A stretch of DNA of 38,089 bases from an uncultured Christensenellaceae bacterium (GTDB lineage Bacteria > Bacillota > Clostridia > Christensenellales > Borkfalkiaceae): the NCBI GenBank assembly GCA_910588615.1, contig CAJUOI010000021.1, forward strand, positions 1 through 38,089, written 5' to 3'. Numbering within the stretch: position 1 is the stretch's first letter; the number at the start of each line of letters is the position of its first letter. Below are positions 1 to 6,723 of the stretch, piece after piece. Position numbers and translations under genes: made by a program. A model generated the notes under the pieces. It was not told where the DNA came from, made no database searches, and saw only the letters and a list, made by a program, of their open reading frames with translations.

Positions 1-52
1 ACGGCGCCCTCTCACGGCGCAATCCCGGGTTCGATTCCCGGCAGGGTCACCA
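1..52 (+). tRNA. tRNA-Glu (CTC), 3' part only
   Basis: The window opens inside a tRNA. The T arm is visible as stem CCGGG (25-29), loop TTCGATT (30-36) and stem CCCGG (37-41). It is followed by the acceptor 3' strand CAGGGTC (42-48), discriminator A and an encoded CCA (50-52). Upstream, GCGCC (4-8) pairs with GGCGC (16-20) around a 7-nt loop CTCTCAC, which places T33 correctly and gives anticodon CTC, hence Glu. The D arm and acceptor 5' strand lie outside the window. This tRNA end is the likely left attachment region of the adjoining element. Confidence 0.88.
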
Positions 53-1701
53 GACATTTTTTCACTCGGAAAGTCGTTCATATGAACGGCTTTTTCGCTA
101 TTGTGAGGTTCTAACAGTCCGTAGGTCGCCAAGTCCTTGTCCGTGATATGTAAATTAATATCTGTATTCGCCACAGGCAGTAAATTGATAAAGATTTCAA
201 GACGGTCTTTGTAAACGATAACACGATTTAGTATGGTATCAATGATTGCCGCTTTGTCTTCGGTGTTGCCTGTCTTCAACAAGTTCAAAACATTGAAGTA
301 TGTTCTGCGTAAATCGGACTTGGTTATAAACTCACTTAAATTGACTTCGCTTTCTTGTTTCAGCTTTGCAAGAATTTCCGTTTTTTCATCTTCAAGCGAA
401 CTCAATTTTGATTGCAACCGCTCGCCGAACTTGCCGCTTTCCGCTATTGTATTAACAAGATTGTCAATTTTTCTTTCAATTTCGCGCTCGGCTTTTTTAA
501 GATGTTGTATAAGCTCGCTGTTGCTGTTCTTTTCTTTATAGAACGCAACAAAGTTGTCAAGAATTTCCGCAATAACATCTTCGCTGTGAACGACATTCTC
601 TATTTCGTTGATAACAAAGTTTTCAAGTGGTTCTTTTCTTACGGAAATTACTTTACAATCTGCATTAGACCGTCCGCAACGATAGTAATAATAGGGTTGC
701 CCGTTTTTAAAGTGAGTAGAACCCGTAAACTTTCCGCCGCATTCGCCGCAAGTGATTTTTCCCGTCAACAGATAATCTACCTTTGAATGGTGGCTCGGCT
801 TATGCTTGCGACCGTTTAAAATCACTTGTACCGCGTCAAAGACTTCGCGGGAAATAATCTGTGGCATTCCGCCCTCAACGCGAACTGACCTATATTCGCT
901 GTCTTCGGGCAAATCCTCCTCGTCAATACATTCTTCTTTACGGTATTTTTTAGACGGGTCAAAAATATAAACCCCTGTGTATCGTTCGTTTCTCAAATAA
1001 TGTCCTAATGAGTTTGTAACGAACTTGCCGCCTTGCGAGTTGCGGTAGCCTTTTGAATTTAGCTCATTTACAATGCTCTCGATTTTTGCACCCGCCAAAG
1101 TCATATTAAACATAATTTTAACAGCTTCTGCTTGCAAGGGGTCAATAGCAATATCGTTAACAACTCTTCCCGTAGGGCTTGTTACAACTTCGCCGTCTTT
1201 ATCTTTTCTTGCAACAAGTTTATAGCCATAAGGCGGCTTATTATTAACCTGTGCCTTTTTTGCGTTCATTCGCATACCTTTGCGGACTTCGTTAGCCAAG
1301 TTTACGGAATACCCCATAGCGTTTGCTTCCAAAATACTTTCAAGCATAACTCCCGCATATCCGCTCAAATTCGGCTCGGTTGCCGAAAGTACCCTAACTT
1401 TGTTATCACGCAACTGCTTTTTGTAAACGGCGGCATCATATTTATTTCGCGCAAAGCGGTCTTGCTTGTGAACAATAACGAACTGAAAATCCTTTTTATC
1501 GCTATCAGTTATCATTTTTTGAAACTGCGGTCTATCGTCAGTTTTTGCCGAACACGCGCGGTCAATATACCATTTGACTATTTCATAATTTTCCGCTCTG
1601 GCAAATCTCAATATTGCGTCTTGCTGTGCCTCAATGCTTTCTTCACGCTGTTTGTCGCTACTGAAACGGCAGTAGCCAACCGCTTTATAAATTTTTCCCA
1701 T
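1..1701 (-). CDS. Large serine recombinase, 3' end outside window
   Basis: Site-specific recombinase expected to integrate and excise the element. The start is ATG at 1701-1699, with AGGAG about 10 nt upstream. Visible order: N-terminal resolvase domain with the Y-x-R-x-S motif (YCRFS, catalytic Ser14); a recombinase domain; a zinc beta-ribbon with paired cysteines (CGEC then YYRCG...DC) around residues 320-360; a long charged coiled coil; and a C-terminal tail. At least 567 codons are open, with no stop before the window edge. The last codons are read from the antisense of the tRNA (tail GDPAGNRTRDCAVRGR). The normal family length is about 500-600 residues, so the natural stop should be just outside. 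Family assignment is strong. Whether the tRNA-encoded tail is a real part of the protein is an inference. Confidence 0.9.
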   Translation of the reverse strand, partial: MGKIYKAVGYCRFSSDKQREESIEAQQDAILRFARAENYEIVKWYIDRACSAKTDDRPQFQKMITDSDKKDFQFVIVHKQDRFARNKYDAAVYKKQLRDNKVRVLSATEPNLSGYAGVMLESILEANAMGYSVNLANEVRKGMRMNAKKAQVNNKPPYGYKLVARKDKDGEVVTSPTGRVVNDIAIDPLQAEAVKIMFNMTLAGAKIESIVNELNSKGYRNSQGGKFVTNSLGHYLRNERYTGVYIFDPSKKYRKEECIDEEDLPEDSEYRSVRVEGGMPQIISREVFDAVQVILNGRKHKPSHHSKVDYLLTGKITCGECGGKFTGSTHFKNGQPYYYYRCGRSNADCKVISVRKEPLENFVINEIENVVHSEDVIAEILDNFVAFYKEKNSNSELIQHLKKAEREIERKIDNLVNTIAESGKFGERLQSKLSSLEDEKTEILAKLKQESEVNLSEFITKSDLRRTYFNVLNLLKTGNTEDKAAIIDTILNRVIVYKDRLEIFINLLPVANTDINLHITDKDLATYGLLEPHNSEKAVHMNDFPSEKMSGDPAGNRTRDCAVRGRR

Positions 1702-1703
1702 TG

Positions 1704-1946
1704 TTAAATTTCACTCCTTTGTTGATTTTTTTCTTGATTGTTTTGTAGCTCTTTCCTCATAAGTTCAAATAAAGGGAAGTACCTATCTACGCTTGCCGCT
1801 TTGAGCGAGCCGAGCGTACTGTCGGCTTTTAGATAAGCCGATTTTTGTTTTACAGCCGTTATTTTGATTTCCATAATCATTTCGCAAAAACTGTCTGTGG
1901 TAGTATTAAAGCACATTAAAAAATATAATGAAACTCTGTGAACCAC
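1704..1946 (-). CDS. Small hypothetical protein upstream of recombinase
   Basis: An ORF of up to 80 codons sits between the Rep gene and the recombinase. It ends two bases before the recombinase ATG, an arrangement typical of translationally coupled genes. The annotated start is GTG at 1946. No ribosome binding site at normal spacing supports it, and internal ATG codons (for example the one giving MEIKITAVKQ) are equally possible. The C-terminal part is charged and predicted helical (residues FELMRKELQNNQEKNQQ), and could be an accessory or excision-related factor. I do not recognise the family. Confidence 0.5.
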   Translation of the reverse strand: MVHRVSLYFLMCFNTTTDSFCEMIMEIKITAVKQKSAYLKADSTLGSLKAASVDRYFPLFELMRKELQNNQEKNQQRSEI

Positions 1947-1949
1947 AAA

Positions 1950-2771
1950 TTATTTTATTTGCGCAACCTCCTTTTGAAATATTTGAACGAGTACCATTTT
2001 GTCAATAGCGATACGCGCCTTGTGAGTAGCGGTATCATAGTATTTATGAATTTTTAAGTGTCCGATATACTTATCGCTTTGAATAAGCACGGCGCATTCC
2101 TCGATTGAAATAGTAATGTTTTCGCTTTTGCATTTCGGCAAATTCGGGCTAATATAGATTATTCTTGCGCCCTTGGGGTAACGCGTGAATTCACCGTCAT
2201 TTTTCGTGCCGTGTTTCGCATTTGTCAAGTAGTCGAAAAGCCCGATAAGGTAATTGACCGACTTAACCTTGACATATCCCCAACCCCACATACGCCGCAA
2301 GTCTTTCCATGACAATTTGATGTTTTTGCTGTTGAACACTAAAACACAATGAATATGAAAAAAGCCTTTTTGTTGCACCTCGATAAACCGAACCACGCCG
2401 ACATAGGAATTACCGACCTTTTTACTGAACCGCACTTTATTGGTAAAGTCTTTAAATCTGCCGCTTATTTTATCATAAGTGTTGTACCGTTCATTACAAA
2501 TAGTAAGCGTTAGAAACAAGCATTTGTCTTTTTCTAAATCAAGCTCGATAAGCCTTTCAAAATAGCGGTTTAGTGTTCTCCTAAACGCCGTTTTTGTCAT
2601 TGGCTCGTTCCTATTTATGGGTGAGAAACCTTGTCGTTGTTCACGCACGGTCTGAACGCCAAAACCTGATTTTTTGAATACATACGCTGTGTTGCCGTCC
2701 GAATAAGTGATTTTTCGGACTTGCGTCGAATTTATCGGCGCGTTTGTTAATTGCTTTTTGTAATAAATCAT
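1950..2771 (-). CDS. HUH-type rolling-circle replication initiator (Rep)
   Basis: Probable Rep endonuclease that nicks an origin and attaches covalently to the 5' end. I chose the ATG at 2771-2769 because AGGAGG lies at ideal spacing upstream; a longer frame begins at 2801 but lacks such a site. The 273-residue protein shows the three HUH motifs in order: FLTLT (about residues 86-90), the metal-binding HIH (His139 and His141, context GFFHIHCVLV), and a Tyr motif YLTNAKHG (Tyr181) with a downstream Lys. This pattern matches the Rep family annotated as inovirus Gp2-like or plasmid rolling-circle Rep. With the serine recombinase it suggests an integrated plasmid or integrative mobilizable element. 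No separate relaxase or coupling protein is seen. Confidence 0.82.
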   Translation of the reverse strand: MIYYKKQLTNAPINSTQVRKITYSDGNTAYVFKKSGFGVQTVREQRQGFSPINRNEPMTKTAFRRTLNRYFERLIELDLEKDKCLFLTLTICNERYNTYDKISGRFKDFTNKVRFSKKVGNSYVGVVRFIEVQQKGFFHIHCVLVFNSKNIKLSWKDLRRMWGWGYVKVKSVNYLIGLFDYLTNAKHGTKNDGEFTRYPKGARIIYISPNLPKCKSENITISIEECAVLIQSDKYIGHLKIHKYYDTATHKARIAIDKMVLVQIFQKEVAQIK

Positions 2772-2816
2772 TTTATATGACCTCCTACCTAACCAAAACA
2801 ATCAGCAATTTAACCA

Positions 2817-2845
2817 TTGATTTTTGCCTAATGCTATGCTATAAT
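2817..2845 (+). promoter_or_regulatory. Sigma-A promoter with extended -10
   Basis: TTGATT (2817-2822), a 17-nt spacer and TGC-TATAAT (-10 at 2840-2845). The expected transcription start, about 7 nt after the -10 box, falls at 2852, which is the A of the next gene's ATG. Confidence 0.8.
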
Positions 2846-2851
2846 AAGGCT

Positions 2852-3316
2852 ATGAAATGCAAGTTTTGTAAATTTGAGAATATTACCCCGTCCAAAGCGG
2901 GCAAAGACCGCAACGGAATTCAAAGATACTATTGCCAAGGCTGTCATAGACAAATACAAGACCAAAATGACTACCAAGAGTGGGCAAATTCCCGCCGCAA
3001 ACGCGCACCTAATCAACCAAGTAATAAAAATGAATTTGACGAATATGTAACTTATGCAATTTGCAAGGCATTGACAATGCTTGCACTAAAAAATCTATAT
3101 GGTATCGGCTCATCTTATAGCATTGCTGCACTTTTGGAACGACCTGCTTCAACCATTCAATTTTGGTTGCATAAATACAAAAGTATTGAACACAAACCAA
3201 ATAAAAGAATGACTAAGCGGCAGTTACAAGAATATGCCAATTCAAAAAAGTTCGGTTCAGCTATTGTCGAATTCTTTGCAACGGTTGAGTTAGAGTATAA
3301 AAAATTACACAAATAA
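2852..3316 (+). CDS. Zinc-ribbon / HTH protein, IS1-InsA-like N-terminus
   Basis: 154-residue putative DNA-binding protein. The first 35 residues form a zinc ribbon of the transposase (InsA/IS1595) type: C-x2-C at residues 3-6 and C-x2-C near residues 28-31, with the characteristic NGIQRYYCQGC segment. The middle contains a helix-turn-helix-like stretch (SIAALLERPASTIQFWLHKY). No DDE catalytic domain follows, so it is not a complete transposase. It may be a domesticated DNA-binding remnant or a regulator. The start was set at ATG 2852 because the promoter places +1 there and no Shine-Dalgarno is available. A longer frame from 2744 would run back through the promoter and into the Rep gene. Function is unknown. 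Confidence 0.68.
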   Translation: MKCKFCKFENITPSKAGKDRNGIQRYYCQGCHRQIQDQNDYQEWANSRRKRAPNQPSNKNEFDEYVTYAICKALTMLALKNLYGIGSSYSIAALLERPASTIQFWLHKYKSIEHKPNKRMTKRQLQEYANSKKFGSAIVEFFATVELEYKKLHK

Positions 3317-3325
3317 GGAAAAAAC

Positions 3326-3355
3326 AAAAACGGCGGCTATAAAGACCGCCGTTTT
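3326..3355 (+). terminator. Intrinsic terminator
   Basis: Hairpin pairing AAAACGGCGG (3327-3336) with CCGCCGTTTT (3345-3354), just after the zinc-ribbon gene stop. The A/T flanks allow function on either strand. Confidence 0.75.
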
Positions 3356-3359
3356 GCAT

Positions 3360-3476
3360 AAGCCGAATACCCGAACCCGCGCACAATTTCGGTTTGTGCC
3401 GCATTTGTCGGGCTTTAATAAAGAAATACCAAAAGCTAACCCACGCCGAAAATTTTACAATTCAAACTGAATACCA
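3360..3476. other. Non-coding segment with weak hairpins
   Basis: No gene is supported. A short stem GCACAA/TTGTGC (around 3381-3399) sits inside an outer CCCGA/TCGGG pairing. A structured non-coding stretch near a Rep gene could be part of a replication or mobilization origin, but no nick-site consensus is recognisable. Confidence 0.3.
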
Positions 3477-3505
3477 TTGACCGCTTGACGGAAAAGTGCT
3501 ATAAT
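3477..3505 (+). promoter_or_regulatory. Sigma-A promoter with extended -10 (module A)
   Basis: TTGACC (3477-3482), 17-nt spacer, TGC-TATAAT (-10 at 3500-3505). It lies directly before the inverted repeat at 3511-3641 and about 240 nt before the nuclease-like gene. The core resembles the promoter at 6288-6316. Confidence 0.78.
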
Positions 3506-3510
3506 ACCTT

Positions 3511-3641
3511 TGCGACCTTACAACTTAAAATGCAATAATTATAGCCACTATGCTTAGGGGCTTTATAGGTAATTATTTTTGGCTAATCGTCGAAACCTAC
3601 CTATAAAGCATAATTTTATAGTGGCAAGTTGTAAGGTCGCA
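3511..3641 (+). repeat. 131-nt interrupted inverted repeat, candidate structured RNA or MITE
   Basis: A 16-nt arm TGCGACCTTACAACTT (3511-3526) is perfectly complementary to 3626-3641. Inside it, GCCACTAT (3544-3551) pairs with ATAGTGGC (3618-3625) and GCTTTATAGGTA (3560-3571) pairs with TACCTATAAAGC (3598-3609). The arms are symmetric except for a 17-nt insertion on the left. Transcription from the promoter at 3477 would begin at the first arm. CTT flanks both ends, which would fit a 3-bp target duplication. The two readings, RNA leader/hairpin RNA or miniature transposable element, are not separable here. Confidence 0.7.
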
Positions 3642-3742
3642 CTTCAACAAGGGTTTCGGCATAGCACTGTGTCGCTCTCGTTGAGGGCGGCACTTTTATT
3701 TTATGTGCCATTCCTTTGCAAATACTCAAAAGAGGAATTGAT

Positions 3743-4249
3743 ATGGCAGAACAAGAAAAAGCGGGCAGATTGCCTAAACAATTCGGTGATTTCGGTGAAA
3801 ATTTAGTCGTTTGGTGGCTCGGGCAATTTTTCAATTACAATGTTGCACTCGTTGACCACGAAGGTGCAGATATAATCGCACATAACAAAACTGAAAAACT
3901 AGCAATTTCTGTCAAAAGCATTCATAGAGCCAGCACGATTTTTGATGTTCATAACCAAAAACAGTTGAAAAAATTTGCTGAAAACTTTGGCAATCTTACA
4001 CCCGCCGTTGCTTTCGTGTTTGCCGATTGTGAAAAAATACAAAAAGCAAGATTAGACATATTCTTGTTGCTATTAAAAGATTTCGATTTCTTCTGCAATA
4101 AAGGTATTGGAATATTACATAAAGCCAACGGCGATTTTGAAATACAAAACGGCGCACAATTTATTCACTTAAATAACCTCGTAAATGCCTATCCCCAAAT
4201 GATTAAACACTTACGATTACAGCAAATCAAAGAAAATTGGTTGGACTAA
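3743..4249 (+). CDS. PD-(D/E)XK nuclease-fold protein
   Basis: 168-residue cytoplasmic protein. ATG 3743 was chosen because AGAGGAA precedes it at good spacing; upstream Met codons lack one. The N-terminal half follows the restriction-endonuclease-like core: a helix carrying Glu19 (FGENLVVWWL), then Asp43 (GADIIAH) and a strand ending ISVK with Lys58. The acidic residue normally two before the lysine is Ser56 here. Activity would therefore depend on another acid or be lost. Some active families tolerate Gln at that place. The rest is helical and not recognised. It lies in mobile-element cargo, 40 nt before the membrane protein gene and likely cotranscribed with it, so a defence or element-maintenance role is possible. 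Confidence 0.6.
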   Translation: MAEQEKAGRLPKQFGDFGENLVVWWLGQFFNYNVALVDHEGADIIAHNKTEKLAISVKSIHRASTIFDVHNQKQLKKFAENFGNLTPAVAFVFADCEKIQKARLDIFLLLLKDFDFFCNKGIGILHKANGDFEIQNGAQFIHLNNLVNAYPQMIKHLRLQQIKENWLD

Positions 4250-4289
4250 TAATTTTATTTAAGATTTAATGAAAGCACGGAGGTCAAAT

Positions 4290-5117
4290 ATGGACAATAA
4301 AGAATTTGATGATTACAAAGAGTTTCAAGAGTATCAAGAATGGAAAAAGGGCAAAGACAAAAAAGAAAGTCATATACATTATCGCCCTTCTCCTATGTTA
4401 AAAACTCGTTGGGGGCAAGCACTTTGCGCTTGTATGATAGCAGCAGTAATCATTACAGCGATTGTTCTTGGAATTAGTCAATGTGCCGCAAAAAATAGTG
4501 CTTCTCAACCATACGAATTGAACGCAGCGGAAAAGTTTTTGGTTGGTAAATGGGCAATTTACGATATAGGCTTTGAAGACTCGCTCGTTGAAAGCGGAGT
4601 TAAAGCATATACGACAGAACCAAAATTGACATACCTTTGGGAACAAGCCCAACATTGTGGCTTTATCTTTAATGGAAATTGTGTTGACTATACGGAAAGT
4701 TCCACAAGCGCACCCGCCACAAAAGAGTCAAAAAACGTGTTTATGGGCGCAATAGGAAATACAAGCATAAATATAGGAATGGGCGATTTAGCTAATGAGA
4801 CGATGGACTTCACACAATATAACATATATGCAAAGAGTAAAAGCAATAACGGTTTGTTGTATTATTACTTCACCCCTGACCCGTCAGACCCAAATGCTTA
4901 TGACCACTTGATATACAATCAAAATGCTCTATATTTTAATAACTATTATGTTTATCAAGAAAACGAATGGGATAGCGGTTATCAAGCAGCGCCGATAAAT
5001 TCTACGGTAGTAGGCAGACGCGCCCAAGCCTTAACCGAAAAAGATACATTAAGAATGACACTTATTCCATACAAAAGCACCGATAGAATAGTATGGTACG
5101 AATTCGCAAGAGTATAA
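4290..5117 (+). CDS. Single-pass membrane protein, unknown function
   Basis: 275 residues. ATG 4290 has GGAGG 6-7 nt upstream. The first 40 residues are highly charged and acidic (EFDDYKEFQEYQEWKKGK) and should lie in the cytoplasm. One strong transmembrane segment follows (about residues 43-63, ACMIAAVIITAIVLGI). About 200 extracytoplasmic residues come next, starting with a FLVGKW motif like those seen at the start of lipocalin-type barrels. No catalytic motif is visible. It is probably in one transcription unit with the nuclease-like gene upstream. No function can be named. Confidence 0.7.
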   Translation: MDNKEFDDYKEFQEYQEWKKGKDKKESHIHYRPSPMLKTRWGQALCACMIAAVIITAIVLGISQCAAKNSASQPYELNAAEKFLVGKWAIYDIGFEDSLVESGVKAYTTEPKLTYLWEQAQHCGFIFNGNCVDYTESSTSAPATKESKNVFMGAIGNTSINIGMGDLANETMDFTQYNIYAKSKSNNGLLYYYFTPDPSDPNAYDHLIYNQNALYFNNYYVYQENEWDSGYQAAPINSTVVGRRAQALTEKDTLRMTLIPYKSTDRIVWYEFARV

Positions 5118-5170
5118 GCCCGTGTAACGCCGTGTGTCGGAATAAAGAACCACAGACGACCTATAACCCA

Positions 5171-5203
5171 AAAGAGTAGCCGAACAACGGCTACTCTTTT
5201 TTC
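5171..5203. terminator. Bidirectional terminator between convergent genes
   Basis: AAGAGTAGCCG (from 5172) pairs with CGGCTACTCTT, followed by a T run. It lies between the plus-strand membrane protein and the minus-strand gene that stops at 5219. Confidence 0.88.
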
Positions 5204-5218
5204 GACACAAGGTCTTTA

Positions 5219-5794
5219 CTATAATAATATACTCACCCCCTCGCAAGCTCTGCTTGCCCGATATTCAACCAGCTTTTCGGACTGAAAAATTTTACTATTA
5301 GTTCGCATTTGAATAAGTTTTACAATACTTATCGCGTAAAACTCTCGCTTGTACGGTGGTTGAGAAAACTTTTTAATATCACGATATATCCAACCCATTT
5401 TTTCAAGTAATTTTACTTGCTTTTGAACTTTACCTCCAAGCATATATTTATCGTGCCATTTCCATTGTGGCATATAGAAAAAATCATTCTCTTGAACATT
5501 CTTATACCTATACGAAAGGCAAAACTCATTACATAGGCAAGAATAAAGGTAAGCCAAGTTACGCGCCAAGCTCGTATTGTTTTGATTTGGTTGGTTTTCT
5601 TGCAAATACTCAAAAGCAAAGTGCGCTAACACAATGGGGTTCATAACAGCCCCGCCAATGTCGGTCATTTTGCAAAAACATTGCTTAATCGTTTTCGCGT
5701 TTCCGTGTTCTAAAAATTTTTGTATATCAGTGCCACTTATAATATCATTTTTAAATGCTTGCTTTATCTCTAAATCAATTATTGTTTCTTTCAT
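5219..5794 (-). CDS. Hypothetical protein, possible winged-helix
   Basis: 191 residues from the second of two close ATGs. The first, at 5800, is only one base from the AGGAG and too near for use; the one at 5794 has normal spacing. The sequence is soluble and helix-rich. Near residues 125-160, the stretch KVQKQVKLLEKMGWI followed by a PYKREFYAI segment looks like the end of a winged helix, a fold common in plasmid replication initiators and phage replisome organizers. A replication or regulatory role for the element is an inference only. It is transcribed against the cargo genes on its left. Confidence 0.55.
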   Translation of the reverse strand: MKETIIDLEIKQAFKNDIISGTDIQKFLEHGNAKTIKQCFCKMTDIGGAVMNPIVLAHFAFEYLQENQPNQNNTSLARNLAYLYSCLCNEFCLSYRYKNVQENDFFYMPQWKWHDKYMLGGKVQKQVKLLEKMGWIYRDIKKFSQPPYKREFYAISIVKLIQMRTNSKIFQSEKLVEYRASRACEGVSILL

Positions 5795-5920
5795 TTTCAT
5801 TCTCCTATCTCAAAAAACTTTTGCTATGTAAAATACCTGTCCTTTTTGTAGCGACTTAATAAACAAGTAGGAATATCAGCCCACCCGCAATTCAGTCCGC
5901 GCTACAACCGAGCGCAAAAC

Positions 5921-5950
5921 AAAAAACGCCCATAGCGTTTGTTTTTTGTC
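5921..5950. terminator. Probable bidirectional terminator
   Basis: AAACGC (5924-5929) pairs with GCGTTT (5935-5940), flanked by an A-rich side and T-rich tails on both strands. It lies downstream of the minus-strand structured segment at 5951-6117. Confidence 0.6.
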
Positions 5951-6117
5951 TAGGCATTCAATTTTTGTTGACGAATACGGTAAAATCGTGTTATCATTAG
6001 CAAAAGCAAACGGTTTGACCCCATTTTGAATTCCGAGTGATAAAGCGGTGGGGTCACCATCTTTGTAGGATAAAAATGCTGTCCTACCAAATAGCATCCA
6101 AAACCTTATGGTTTTGG
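5951..6117 (-). other. Structured non-coding segment with pseudoknot potential
   Basis: Several nested pairings occur: CCAAAACC/GGTTTTGG (6098-6117); an H-type pseudoknot topology made by 6065-6070 with 6082-6087 (GTAGGA/TCCTAC) interleaved with 6076-6080 and 6093-6097 (ATGCT/AGCAT); and an 8-bp stem TGACCCCA/TGGGGTCA (6016-6023 with 6049-6056). A terminator follows on the minus side. A TATAAT-like box on the minus strand lies just upstream, around 6121-6127. A 73-codon frame also covers this stretch, but it runs through the terminator. A small RNA is a reasonable reading and is not proven. Confidence 0.4.
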
Positions 6118-6238
6118 GTGCTATTATACTATATATTGTGGTTTTGCTTCATTAATGTGATTTTTAGTTTTTACTGCTGTCTTTTGCGTATTCTTAAATG
6201 AAAATAGGATTTGAACTAACGATAATGGATAATCTATA

Positions 6239-6268
6239 AGCCGTTACATAGTGTAGCGGCTCTTTTTA
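6239..6268 (+). terminator. Intrinsic terminator
   Basis: AGCCGTTACA (6239-6248) pairs with TGTAGCGGCT (one G-T wobble), followed by CTTTTT. No gene ending immediately upstream on the plus strand was identified. Confidence 0.7.
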
Positions 6269-6287
6269 TTTCCTGCGTTAATATCTC

Positions 6288-6316
6288 TTGATATTATTGA
6301 TAAAAAGTGCTATAAT
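6288..6316 (+). promoter_or_regulatory. Sigma-A promoter with extended -10 (module B)
   Basis: TTGATA (6288-6293), 17-nt spacer, TGC-TATAAT (-10 at 6311-6316). The segment AAAAGTGCTATAATA and the downstream TGCGAC are shared with the promoter at 3477-3505. Confidence 0.8.
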
Positions 6317-6340
6317 AACAATGCGACATCATATAAAATA

Positions 6341-6367
6341 ACCTTTGGACTCGATCTCACCAAAGGT
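6341..6367 (+). promoter_or_regulatory. Leader hairpin
   Basis: ACCTTTGG (6341-6348) pairs perfectly with CCAAAGGT (6360-6367) around an 11-nt loop, in the leader of the following genes. No T run follows, so it is not an obvious terminator. Confidence 0.5.
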
Positions 6368-6372
6368 ATATT

Positions 6373-6723
6373 TTGTTATGTTATGTACAAAGCTATGAAA
6401 TAGGTAGCAATAAGGTAAATATATATAATGATAGTGCTATTAATGCCCCTGGTGAAATTTATGTATATATTAATGGTCAACTCCATGAAATAATAGATTT
6501 TGAAGCAAAAGTAAACGACTCAATAACTAAAGATATAGTTTTAAAAGATATCAATTATCAGGATAATATTTATTTTATCGTAAAGTCAGATATTGGAGAT
6601 AGAACTACTTTTGATAATACTGCTTCGTTCTTTTCTTGGCAAGACGAACGTTCACAACAAGAATTAGAAAATAAATATAAAGAAATCTTAGATAATAATA
6701 AATTTTTGCTTGGAGTATTATGA
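6373..6723 (+). pseudogene. Probable C-terminal remnant of a secreted or surface protein
   Basis: An open frame of up to 116 codons that lacks a convincing start. The only early start is TTG at 6373, without a Shine-Dalgarno. The product begins abruptly inside what looks like a beta-sandwich domain of CARDB type (IGSNKVNIYNDSAINAPG, then IVLKDINYQDNIYFIVKSDI) and ends in a short charged helix. The stop overlaps the start of the next gene. The promoter at 6288 and its hairpin sit exactly where an N-terminus would be expected, so the 5' part may have been lost by recombination. It may still be translated from an unusual start. Confidence 0.45.

Noticed and set aside
3477..3742. A retron-type msr/msd reading of the inverted repeat
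   Set aside because: No reverse transcriptase gene lies nearby. The neighbouring proteins are a nuclease-fold protein and a membrane protein.
5876..6097. A 73-codon minus-strand frame
   Set aside because: It has no ribosome site, runs through a terminator hairpin and covers a highly structured segment. I treat the region as non-coding structure, with some doubt.
6205..6240. Sequence GGATTTGAAC resembling the antisense of a tRNA T arm
   Set aside because: The flanking bases do not form the required 5-bp T stem, so it is not a tRNA or a tRNA-end repeat.
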